Source of the DNA: Trichobilharzia regenti
Lineage: Eukaryota > Platyhelminthes > Trematoda > Strigeidida > Schistosomatidae
Reading direction: 5' to 3'
Assembly: GCA_944472135.2 (NCBI GenBank)
Contig: OX235263.1
Location: forward strand, 25,535,379-25,599,378
Length of the DNA: 64,000 nt
The notes under the pieces: model-generated
What the model was told of the DNA's origin: nothing
Seen by the model: only the letters and a program-made list of their open reading frames with translations
Database searches by the model: none
Shown here: positions 33,072-42,865 of the stretch, piece after piece
How the letters are laid out: each line of letters begins with the position of its first letter
Position numbering within the stretch: the first letter of the stretch is position 1
Made by a program: the position numbers and the translations under genes

Positions 33072-34601
33072 CCTCCCCTTTTGAGAAGATGGATGATTAT
33101 TAGGATGTTTACCTGGGGGTTTATCTGGAACCTTTGAGCTTGTTGTTGACGTCTGTCGTTTCGTCTGCGTGTTGGGTTTGCGGCTTCGGCTTCGTCCGGA
33201 ATTGTCTACCATTTTCTGCTTCTTGACTGCACTGCATAGCGAATTTAGTGGGACATCAGCCAGATGCAAACGATCGAACCAATCAAGTCCCAAAAGATTT
33301 AAATCACTCTTGGTGACGTAGCAAATTCCTGTGAATTTGGTATTCCGGAAGGAAACGGAACATTTGAGTTCACCAATAAGTTTGAGGCGCCCACCACAGG
33401 CGCTGACAGCAGTCTGAGAAGTATTTGCGGTTGGTGGTTTGCCAATATTATTCCAAAGTTTCTCTGATATAACAGTAATATCAGAGGCGGTATCTAGCTG
33501 CAGACGTGCATCATGACCATTCACCTGAAGGTCAAGATATTTCCGCATACATGGTGTTGTGACTTGACAGGTTGCGCGTAGACTCAATGATCTTTTTGGA
33601 GATTTAGGACCAACCGTTTGTCGAGCTTTTGCTGGATTTTGACATCTGGGTTTGCGTGGCTGACAAAAACCATTTTTATGACCGACGATGTTGCACTCGC
33701 TGCAACGATGATTTTTGTACGGACAAGACTTTACAAAGTGCCACGCGCCACAGTGCCAGCATGGTGATGGTGGGGTCTTCTTTGCAGTATTTTGTGAAGT
33801 TGGACGAGTATGTGTAGATTTCCGCGGGACATTAAGAGAAGGTGGGTCAGGAGTAGATGATGAGAGATTTTTGCTCTTTCGTAATGCACGAATATCAGAG
33901 CTTCTCGAAGGTGTTGATTCGACCAGGTGTGTGTCTTTCTGCAGATTAATCAGCCGTTGATATTCATCAGCTATGTCACGTAATGTTAACTTGGGATTTT
34001 GTTCTAGCTGATTGAGCAGTCGAGTTCGGATATCTGTGAAACGAGGAGATTGGAGACTGCATATGAGGATCAAGGTTTTGAATTGATCATCTGTTAGGGA
34101 CCTGAGTCGAAATCTCTCACATTCTCGGTTGACTGTGCCAACGTGAGTAAGAAAATCATCATTTTCATTCATTGTCAGCTTGAGGCAACGATAACGTATG
34201 CTGAATAATGAGGAGTGGTCTCCAAAATGTTCACGCAGCAGCTTTATTGTATCATCGAAACACTTGTCACGTGGTTTCTGGGGTAAAATTAGGTTGCAGT
34301 ACCGTTCATATTCTGCCGGACCCAATTTACGTAGCAACACTCGCACCTTCCAGGCATCGTCTTGTGAGGCGAGATCAACAGTGAATAAATCCTCATAACG
34401 TTGATACCATGTGTCAAAAGTGACATTAGCCTCTGGGTCATAATTGAACTGTGAAATACTGTTCACAATGCCGTCGACAGATGGTAGCATGGTATGATTG
34501 GGATTGCTTGAAGGTGAAGCTGGACCAGTCTGTTGGTTGACGAACATTTCCATTAATTTCAATTGTTGTTCAAACAATAATTCCAATTTAGAATAATCCA
34601 T
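33069..34601 (-). CDS. Gag-protease polyprotein, unit 2
   Basis: Same 510 residues as unit 1, with no amino-acid change that I can see. Capsid region, two zinc knuckles and the DTAS retropepsin are intact, and the stop lies in the LTR. Retained identity means either very recent amplification or homogenisation. Confidence 0.92.
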   Translation of the reverse strand: MDYSKLELLFEQQLKLMEMFVNQQTGPASPSSNPNHTMLPSVDGIVNSISQFNYDPEANVTFDTWYQRYEDLFTVDLASQDDAWKVRVLLRKLGPAEYERYCNLILPQKPRDKCFDDTIKLLREHFGDHSSLFSIRYRCLKLTMNENDDFLTHVGTVNRECERFRLRSLTDDQFKTLILICSLQSPRFTDIRTRLLNQLEQNPKLTLRDIADEYQRLINLQKDTHLVESTPSRSSDIRALRKSKNLSSSTPDPPSLNVPRKSTHTRPTSQNTAKKTPPSPCWHCGAWHFVKSCPYKNHRCSECNIVGHKNGFCQPRKPRCQNPAKARQTVGPKSPKRSLSLRATCQVTTPCMRKYLDLQVNGHDARLQLDTASDITVISEKLWNNIGKPPTANTSQTAVSACGGRLKLIGELKCSVSFRNTKFTGICYVTKSDLNLLGLDWFDRLHLADVPLNSLCSAVKKQKMVDNSGRSRSRKPNTQTKRQTSTTSSKVPDKPPGKHPNNHPSSQKGR

Positions 34602-34660
34602 AGTAAATTGTTATGTTGCTGCTGCTGAGTGGTTAATAGTAGTTTTCCCCGTCGCCAAAT

Positions 34661-35092
34661 TGTTATGTACTGTTGTTATGTACTCGTCGCTAAATTATTG
34701 CTATGTACTGGTCGAGAAACTAATAGTCCTGACGCGAGAAGGCGGAAATCAGAAGACCACTAGGTTTGCGATGATACTTCTATTATCCAAACACAAGGAG
34801 ACGAAAATAAATGGTCTCACACCAAAGTGATAAGTAAGTAAAGTAGTTCACACAGAATGTGTGAACGAAATATATATATAGCAGACATGTCAAACAACCA
34901 TATATGGATATATGTCACTAAGCAACGGACTGTCAACAAACACTCATATTATATATAATATAAGATAAGGAGAATACACATTATTAAAGGAGACAAGTTC
35001 ATACAAGTGAAATGGTCACAGACTAAGCAAGCAAACAGAAAGACAGACCAACATACACACACATATAAATATATATATGTGGATACATATCA
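34661..35092 (-). repeat. LTR C (432 bp)
   Basis: The primer-side end has TGTTATGTAC, spacer TGTT, then GTTATGTACTCG, different from LTR B. There is one extra TA unit near 34875 and one fewer AC unit near 35060, so length is unchanged. Confidence 0.92.
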
Positions 35093-36622
35093 CCTCCCCT
35101 TTTGAGAAGATGGATGATTATTAGGATGTTTACCTGGGGGTTTATCTGGAACCTTTGAGCTTGTTGTTGACGTCTGTCGTTTCGTCTGCGTGTTGGGTTT
35201 GCGGCTTCGGCTTCGTCCGGAATTGTCTACCATTTTCTGCTTCTTGACTGCACTGCATAGCGAATTTAGTGGGACATCAGCCAGATGCAAACGATCGAAC
35301 CAATCAAGTCCCAAAAGATTTAAATCACTCTTGGTGACGTAGCAAATTCCTGTGAATTTGGTATTCCGGAAGGAAACGGAACATTTGAGTTCACCAATAA
35401 GTTTGAGGCGCCCACCACAGGCGCTGACAGCAGTCTGAGAAGTATTTGCGGTTGGTGGTTTGCCAATATTATTCCAAAGTTTCTCTGATATAACAGTAAT
35501 ATCAGAGGCGGTATCTAGCTGCAGACGTGCATCATGACCATTCACCTGAAGGTCAAGATATTTCCGCATACATGGTGTTGTGACTTGACAGGTTGCGCGT
35601 AGACTCAATGATCTTTTTGGAGATTTAGGACCAACCGTTTGTCGAGCTTTTGCTGGATTTTGACATCTGGGTTTGCGTGGCTGACAAAAACCATTTTTAT
35701 GACCGACGATGTTGCACTCGCTGCAACGATGATTTTTGTACGGACAAGACTTTACAAAGTGCCACGCGCCACAGTGCCAGCATGGTGATGGTGGGGTCTT
35801 CTTTGCAGTATTTTGTGAAGTTGGACGAGTATGTGTAGATTTCCGCGGGACATTAAGAGAAGGTGGGTCAGGAGTAGATGATGAGAGATTTTTGCTCTTT
35901 CGTAATGCACGAATATCAGAGCTTCTCGAAGGTGTTGATTCGACCAGGTGTGTGTCTTTCTGCAGATTAATCAGCCGTTGATATTCATCAGCTATGTCAC
36001 GTAATGTTAACTTGGGATTTTGTTCTAGCTGATTGAGCAGTCGAGTTCGGATATCTGTGAAACGAGGAGATTGGAGACTGCATATGAGGATCAAGGTTTT
36101 GAATTGATCATCTGTTAGGGACCTGAGTCGAAATCTCTCACATTCTCGGTTGACTGTGCCAACGTGAGTAAGAAAATCATCATTTTCATTCATTGTCAGC
36201 TTGAGGCAACGATAACGTATGCTGAATAATGAGGAGTGGTCTCCAAAATGTTCACGCAGCAGCTTTATTGTATCATCGAAACACTTGTCACGTGGTTTCT
36301 GGGGTAAAATTAGGTTGCAGTACCGTTCATATTCTGCCGGACCCAATTTACGTAGCAACACTCGCACCTTCCAGGCATCGTCTTGTGAGGCGAGATCAAC
36401 AGTGAATAAATCCTCATAACGTTGATACCATGTGTCAAAAGTGACATTAGCCTCTGGGTCATAATTGAACTGTGAAATACTGTTCACAATGCCGTCGACA
36501 GATGGTAGCATGGTATGATTGGGATTGCTTGAAGGTGAAGCTGGACCAGTCTGTTGGTTGACGAACATTTCCATTAATTTCAATTGTTGTTCAAACAATA
36601 ATTCCAATTTAGAATAATCCAT
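35090..36622 (-). CDS. Gag-protease polyprotein, unit 3
   Basis: Identical 510-residue protein to unit 1, same boundaries relative to the LTR and primer site. No frame damage. Confidence 0.92.
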   Translation of the reverse strand: MDYSKLELLFEQQLKLMEMFVNQQTGPASPSSNPNHTMLPSVDGIVNSISQFNYDPEANVTFDTWYQRYEDLFTVDLASQDDAWKVRVLLRKLGPAEYERYCNLILPQKPRDKCFDDTIKLLREHFGDHSSLFSIRYRCLKLTMNENDDFLTHVGTVNRECERFRLRSLTDDQFKTLILICSLQSPRFTDIRTRLLNQLEQNPKLTLRDIADEYQRLINLQKDTHLVESTPSRSSDIRALRKSKNLSSSTPDPPSLNVPRKSTHTRPTSQNTAKKTPPSPCWHCGAWHFVKSCPYKNHRCSECNIVGHKNGFCQPRKPRCQNPAKARQTVGPKSPKRSLSLRATCQVTTPCMRKYLDLQVNGHDARLQLDTASDITVISEKLWNNIGKPPTANTSQTAVSACGGRLKLIGELKCSVSFRNTKFTGICYVTKSDLNLLGLDWFDRLHLADVPLNSLCSAVKKQKMVDNSGRSRSRKPNTQTKRQTSTTSSKVPDKPPGKHPNNHPSSQKGR

Positions 36623-36681
36623 AGTAAATTGTTATGTTGCTGCTGCTGAGTGGTTAATAGTAGTTTTCCCCGTCGCCAAAT

Positions 36682-37106
36682 TGTTATGTACTAGTACTCG
36701 TCGCTAAATTATTGCTATGTACTGGTCGAGAAACTAATAGTCCTGACGCGAGAAGGCGGAAATCAGAAGACCACTAGGTTTGCGATGATACTTCTATTAT
36801 CCAAACACAAGGAGACGAAAATAAATGGTCTCACACCAAAGTGATAAGTAAGTAAAGTAGTTCACACAGAATGTGTGAACGAAATATATATAGCAGACAT
36901 GTCAAACAACCATATATGGATATATGTCACTAAGCAACGGACTGTCAACAAACACTCATATTATATATAATATAAGATAAGGAGAATACACATTATTAAA
37001 GGAGACAAGTTCATACAAGTGAAATGGTCACAGACTAAGCAAGCAAACAGAAAGACAGACCAACATACACACACACATATAAATATATATATGTGGATAC
37101 ATATCA
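36682..37106 (-). repeat. LTR D (425 bp)
   Basis: The primer-side end reads TGTTATGTACTAGTACTCG, shorter than in LTRs B and C. The rest matches LTR B. Confidence 0.92.
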
Positions 37107-38636
37107 CCTCCCCTTTTGAGAAGATGGATGATTATTAGGATGTTTACCTGGGGGTTTATCTGGAACCTTTGAGCTTGTTGTTGACGTCTGTCGTTTCGTC
37201 TGCGTGTTGGGTTTGCGGCTTCGGCTTCGTCCGGAATTGTCTACCATTTTCTGCTTCTTGACTGCACTGCATAGCGAATTTAGTGGGACATCAGCCAGAT
37301 GCAAACGATCGAACCAATCAAGTCCCAAAAGATTTAAATCACTCTTGGTGACGTAGCAAATTCCTGTGAATTTGGTATTCCGGAAGGAAACGGAACATTT
37401 GAGTTCACCAATAAGTTTGAGGCGCCCACCACAGGCGCTGACAGCAGTCTGAGAAGTATTTGCGGTTGGTGGTTTGCCAATATTATTCCAAAGTTTCTCT
37501 GATATAACAGTAATATCAGAGGCGGTATCTAGCTGCAGACGTGCATCATGACCATTCACCTGAAGGTCAAGATATTTCCGCATACATGGTGTTGTGACTT
37601 GACAGGTTGCGCGTAGACTCAATGATCTTTTTGGAGATTTAGGACCAACCGTTTGTCGAGCTTTTGCTGGATTTTGACATCTGGGTTTGCGTGGCTGACA
37701 AAAACCATTTTTATGACCGACGATGTTGCACTCGCTGCAACGATGATTTTTGTACGGACAAGACTTTACAAAGTGCCACGCGCCACAGTGCCAGCATGGT
37801 GATGGTGGGGTCTTCTTTGCAGTATTTTGTGAAGTTGGACGAGTATGTGTAGATTTCCGCGGGACATTAAGAGAAGGTGGGTCAGGAGTAGATGATGAGA
37901 GATTTTTGCTCTTTCGTAATGCACGAATATCAGAGCTTCTCGAAGGTGTTGATTCGACCAGGTGTGTGTCTTTCTGCAGATTAATCAGCCGTTGATATTC
38001 ATCAGCTATGTCACGTAATGTTAACTTGGGATTTTGTTCTAGCTGATTGAGCAGTCGAGTTCGGATATCTGTGAAACGAGGAGATTGGAGACTGCATATG
38101 AGGATCAAGGTTTTGAATTGATCATCTGTTAGGGACCTGAGTCGAAATCTCTCACATTCTCGGTTGACTGTGCCAACGTGAGTAAGAAAATCATCATTTT
38201 CATTCATTGTCAGCTTGAGGCAACGATAACGTATGCTGAATAATGAGGAGTGGTCTCCAAAATGTTCACGCAGCAGCTTTATTGTATCATCGAAACACTT
38301 GTCACGTGGTTTCTGGGGTAAAATTAGGTTGCAGTACCGTTCATATTCTGCCGGACCCAATTTACGTAGCAACACTCGCACCTTCCAGGCATCGTCTTGT
38401 GAGGCGAGATCAACAGTGAATAAATCCTCATAACGTTGATACCATGTGTCAAAAGTGACATTAGCCTCTGGGTCATAATTGAACTGTGAAATACTGTTCA
38501 CAATGCCGTCGACAGATGGTAGCATGGTATGATTGGGATTGCTTGAAGGTGAAGCTGGACCAGTCTGTTGGTTGACGAACATTTCCATTAATTTCAATTG
38601 TTGTTCAAACAATAATTCCAATTTAGAATAATCCAT
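37104..38636 (-). CDS. Gag-protease polyprotein, unit 4
   Basis: Identical 510-residue protein to unit 1, intact frame, stop supplied by LTR D. Confidence 0.92.
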   Translation of the reverse strand: MDYSKLELLFEQQLKLMEMFVNQQTGPASPSSNPNHTMLPSVDGIVNSISQFNYDPEANVTFDTWYQRYEDLFTVDLASQDDAWKVRVLLRKLGPAEYERYCNLILPQKPRDKCFDDTIKLLREHFGDHSSLFSIRYRCLKLTMNENDDFLTHVGTVNRECERFRLRSLTDDQFKTLILICSLQSPRFTDIRTRLLNQLEQNPKLTLRDIADEYQRLINLQKDTHLVESTPSRSSDIRALRKSKNLSSSTPDPPSLNVPRKSTHTRPTSQNTAKKTPPSPCWHCGAWHFVKSCPYKNHRCSECNIVGHKNGFCQPRKPRCQNPAKARQTVGPKSPKRSLSLRATCQVTTPCMRKYLDLQVNGHDARLQLDTASDITVISEKLWNNIGKPPTANTSQTAVSACGGRLKLIGELKCSVSFRNTKFTGICYVTKSDLNLLGLDWFDRLHLADVPLNSLCSAVKKQKMVDNSGRSRSRKPNTQTKRQTSTTSSKVPDKPPGKHPNNHPSSQKGR

Positions 38637-38695
38637 AGTAAATTGTTATGTTGCTGCTGCTGAGTGGTTAATAGTAGTTTTCCCCGTCGCCAAAT

Positions 38696-39117
38696 TGTTA
38701 TGTACTAGTCGTCGCTAAATTATTGCTATGTACTGGTCGAGAAACTAATAGTCCTGACGCGAGAAGGCGGAAATCAGAAGACCACTAGGTTTGCGATGAT
38801 ACTTCTATTGTCCAAACACAAGGAGACGAAAATAAATGGTCTCACACCAAAGTGATAAGTAAGTAAAGTAGTTCACACAGAATGTGTGAACGAAATATAT
38901 ATAGCAGACATGTCAAACAACCATATATGGATATATGTCACTAAGCAACGGACTGTCAACAAACACTCATATTATATATAATATAAGATAAGGAGAATAC
39001 ACATTATTAAAGGAGACAAGTTCATACAAGTGAAATGGTCACAGACTAAGCAAGCAAACAGAAAGACAGACCAACATACACACACACATATAAATATATA
39101 TATGTGGATACATATCA
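38696..39117 (-). repeat. LTR E (422 bp, shortest)
   Basis: The primer-side end reads TGTTATGTACTAGTCGTCGC. It shares the variant TATTGTCC (near 38808) with LTR F, where LTRs A to D have TATTATCC. Confidence 0.92.
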
Positions 39118-40647
39118 CCTCCCCTTTTGAGAAGATGGATGATTATTAGGATGTTTACCTGGGGGTTTATCTGGAACCTTTGAGCTTGTTGTTGACGTCT
39201 GTCGTTTCGTCTGCGTGTTGGGTTTGCGGCTTCGGCTTCGTCCGGAATTGTCTACCATTTTCTGCTTCTTGACTGCACTGCATAGCGAATTTAGTGGGAC
39301 ATCAGCCAGATGCAAACGATCGAACCAATCAAGTCCCAAAAGATTTAAATCACTCTTGGTGACGTAGCAAATTCCTGTGAATTTGGTATTCCGGAAGGAA
39401 ACGGAACATTTGAGTTCACCAATAAGTTTGAGGCGCCCACCACAGGCGCTGACAGCAGTCTGAGAAGTATTTGCGGTTGGTGGTTTGCCAATATTATTCC
39501 AAAGTTTCTCTGATATAACAGTAATATCAGAGGCGGTATCTAGCTGCAGACGTGCATCATGACCATTCACCTGAAGGTCAAGATATTTCCGCATACATGG
39601 TGTTGTGACTTGACAGGTTGCGCGTAGACTCAATGATCTTTTTGGAGATTTAGGACCAACCGTTTGTCGAGCTTTTGCTGGATTTTGACATCTGGGTTTG
39701 CGTGGCTGACAAAAACCATTTTTATGACCGACGATGTTGCACTCGCTGCAACGATGATTTTTGTACGGACAAGACTTTACAAAGTGCCACGCGCCACAGT
39801 GCCAGCATGGTGATGGTGGGGTCTTCTTTGCAGTATTTTGTGAAGTTGGACGAGTATGTGTAGATTTCCGCGGGACATTAAGAGAAGGTGGGTCAGGAGT
39901 AGATGATGAGAGATTTTTGCTCTTTCGTAATGCACGAATATCAGAGCTTCTCGAAGGTGTTGATTCGACCAGGTGTGTGTCTTTCTGCAGATTAATCAGC
40001 CGTTGATATTCATCAGCTATGTCACGTAATGTTAACTTGGGATTTTGTTCTAGCTGATTGAGCAGTCGAGTTCGGATATCTGTGAAACGAGGAGATTGGA
40101 GACTGCATATGAGGATCAAGGTTTTGAATTGATCATCTGTTAGGGACCTGAGTCGAAATCTCTCACATTCTCGGTTGACTGTGCCAACGTGAGTAAGAAA
40201 ATCATCATTTTCATTCATTGTCAGCTTGAGGCAACGATAACGTATGCTGAATAATGAGGAGTGGTCTCCAAAATGTTCACGCAGCAGCTTTATTGTATCA
40301 TCGAAACACTTGTCACGTGGTTTCTGGGGTAAAATTAGGTTGCAGTACCGTTCATATTCTGCCGGACCCAATTTACGTAGCAACACTCGCACCTTCCAGG
40401 CATCGTCTTGTGAGGCGAGATCAACAGTGAATAAATCCTCATAACGTTGATACCATGTGTCAAAAGTGACATTAGCCTCTGGGTCATAATTGAACTGTGA
40501 AATACTGTTCACAATGCCGTCGACAGATGGTAGCATGGTATGATTGGGATTGCTTGAAGGTGAAGCTGGACCAGTCTGTTGGTTGACGAACATTTCCATT
40601 AATTTCAATTGTTGTTCAAACAATAATTCCAATTTAGAATAATCCAT
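39115..40647 (-). CDS. Gag-protease polyprotein, unit 5
   Basis: Identical 510-residue protein to unit 1. This is the promoter-side unit of the array: its 5' LTR is LTR F, now split by LINE-B. A transcript started in LTR F would therefore be disrupted, while inner LTRs could still drive units 1 to 4. Confidence 0.92.
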   Translation of the reverse strand: MDYSKLELLFEQQLKLMEMFVNQQTGPASPSSNPNHTMLPSVDGIVNSISQFNYDPEANVTFDTWYQRYEDLFTVDLASQDDAWKVRVLLRKLGPAEYERYCNLILPQKPRDKCFDDTIKLLREHFGDHSSLFSIRYRCLKLTMNENDDFLTHVGTVNRECERFRLRSLTDDQFKTLILICSLQSPRFTDIRTRLLNQLEQNPKLTLRDIADEYQRLINLQKDTHLVESTPSRSSDIRALRKSKNLSSSTPDPPSLNVPRKSTHTRPTSQNTAKKTPPSPCWHCGAWHFVKSCPYKNHRCSECNIVGHKNGFCQPRKPRCQNPAKARQTVGPKSPKRSLSLRATCQVTTPCMRKYLDLQVNGHDARLQLDTASDITVISEKLWNNIGKPPTANTSQTAVSACGGRLKLIGELKCSVSFRNTKFTGICYVTKSDLNLLGLDWFDRLHLADVPLNSLCSAVKKQKMVDNSGRSRSRKPNTQTKRQTSTTSSKVPDKPPGKHPNNHPSSQKGR

Positions 40648-40706
40648 AGTAAATTGTTATGTTGCTGCTGCTGAGTGGTTAATAGTAGTTTTCCCCGTCG
40701 CCAAAT

Positions 40707-41029
40707 TGTTATGTACTAGTTCCCGTCGCCAAATTGTTATGTACTCGTCGCTAAATTATTGCTATGTACTGGTCGAGAAACTAATAGTCCTGACGCGAGA
40801 AGGCGGAAATCAGAAGACCACTAGGTTTGCGATGATACTTCTATTGTCCAAACACAAGGAGACGAAAATAAATGGTCTCACACCAAAGTGATAAGTAAGT
40901 AAAGTAGTTCACACAGAATGTGTGAACGAAATATATATATAACGAAATATATATAGCAGACATGTCAAACAACAATATATGGATATATGTCACTAAGCAA
41001 CGGACTGTCAACAAACACTCATATTATAT
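40707..41029 (-). repeat. LTR F, part next to unit 5
   Basis: The primer-side end carries an extra segment with a nearly exact copy of the primer-binding region (CCCGTCGCCAAATTGTTATG at 40723-40742). A 16-bp duplication of ACGAAATATATATATA lies near 40927. It ends at ATTATAT (41023-41029), the LINE-B target; the other part is 47167-47315. Confidence 0.9.
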
Positions 41030-41118
41030 CGCCCGGTACGTTCAAATCAGGTGACGCTTTTGCACGTGTTTTCGCTTATATTCATTTATTGGTTACTAAT
41101 AATTGATCTTTAATAACG

Positions 41119-42794
41119 ATGGTTCAAAATTCTAAAAAGCGTGTTCGTGTGAACACCAGTAACTTAGAAAATAGCACCGGCTCGTCTAATAACACATTAC
41201 CACCCCATATTATTAGTAGTTCACCCAACATAAAAGCCTCGAACATAACTCTGACCCCTGTAATACAGGTGGAAGATGTTCTGTCTGAAAAAGTAGAGCT
41301 CTCTTACTTAACGTGCGTAATTAAAGAGATGCAGCTACAGATAGATGAATTAAAAACGAAATTAAGTTCCCTAGAATGTATACCTGAAACTATCTCACGT
41401 ATGAAAAAAGAAATGCAGGATCCTACAATCCTAAAGCTTTTTAATATGACCTCTAGAATGACTCATACTGACTCAGAAAATGCGAAGGAGTTAGAAAACG
41501 CCATCGACTTTCTATCCAGCGAAGTTGTTAAAAGGCTGGCTTCAAAACAAAACGCAATAGTATATAATGTACCGGATAGTGAGCCCATAAAGTCAGTCCA
41601 GCACTCATTGCTGAAGGCTGCAAATCTATTGAATGCACCTTGTCAGTGCATTCGCCTAAGCAAAAAAGACCTGAAGTATCCTTGTCCTATACTCTTTAGG
41701 TTCGACAGCTACATAACAGCTGAACGATTTAAGATGGCCGAAGATCTTCTGGCTACTACCACTAAATTCAAGACTATCAAAGTAGTCTCGGATAAAACAC
41801 CAAACCAAAGGCAAGCAACCAAGAACTCCTTCGACACAAAGTTGACAACACTGAGAAATACATCTGGTATCAGTGCTAAAGAGTCGACGGACACTGAGGC
41901 ACAGCAAGTCACGTGTATAGTGTTAGGAGAAAAAACGGCAAGTAAGAGCGACCCAAAACTCAGTAAGAGCAGTGCCACTGGGTGCAGTCTTAGAGTGCAC
42001 GAGAGCACATCTCGAAAACCTGCTGACCTACATGAGGTTGACATAGACGCACAAACTATGGCTGACCAAAAAAAAAAAAAAGAAACACTCAATCTGGATC
42101 CAAGCCAGAGAGTCCCTCAGTAGAAACCGCAAAAAAGACCACAAAACCCAGAGTCCCACCCCAGACTTCGACATACCTCCCTCGTAATAAGTCAAATAAG
42201 CAGCGTGTCAGTCTAAAAAATGACAAAGCATGGGTAACGAAGCACATTCCCAAAGACGTCACGCAGCATATGAGAAGGAATACCCCTTCCCGGACTAGAA
42301 GTAACATGCCTAACAACGCACATAACTTGGGAATGCAACGTAGAATGGATCCTCGGGATACATGGGGCACTAAACGGGACTCATATAGGCACCATATTAA
42401 CGAAAATTCTCGTCCAGACTCCCGCACTATATATGTTAGACCTCATCAACATAATGAGAACAGGTCGACACTTGATCCCCTCAATAACTTCACTCACGCA
42501 CGTGACGTGAGCCAATATGCATACGGCTATGAAAGCCCCATGAGGTACAACTACCAGGGTAGTCTTAACACAGGGTACCCAGGTCCAGCAAACTACAACC
42601 CAAATTGCAGGGCAGACCATATATCACCAGTAGATGAACGCAGATGCCGACCCATGGATGCTAATAGTCAAAATATGCAACAGGATTATTTTCGGCTGCA
42701 GCAAGCAATAGCCCCCCTCGCAGCACAATTTGTCCAGGGAATAGTAAACACGCTGACAATGTCTCATATGAGGATTCCTCCGAACATAACATAG
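41119..42794 (+). pseudogene. LINE-B ORF1, split at an A14 run
   Basis: Predicted RNA-binding ORF1 protein. The first frame (41119-42123, 334 codons) has a Ser/Asn-rich start, a heptad-like stretch at about 55-100, and an RRM-like block at about 146-225 (AIVYNVPDSE, then PCPILFRF). It enters 14 consecutive A (42068-42081) and stops at TAG 42121. A second frame is open from 42066 to 42794 (end RIPPNIT) and is clearly the ORF1 C-terminus, since fragments elsewhere join it to ORF2. A one-base slip in the A run, by mutation, frameshift or RNA slippage, would join them. Confidence 0.8.
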
Positions 42795-42865
42795 GCAACC
42801 AGGAGTTAGGGATAGTAACAAGAAAACCTACTAACTATCCCAACAACCCTGGTTTTCTGAAAATT

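Noticed and set aside
30601..41029. CRISPR or satellite interpretation of the regular 2.0-kb repeats
   Set aside because: Units are coding LTR elements with primer site, purine tract and TG...CA LTRs in eukaryotic DNA. There are no short direct repeats with spacers.
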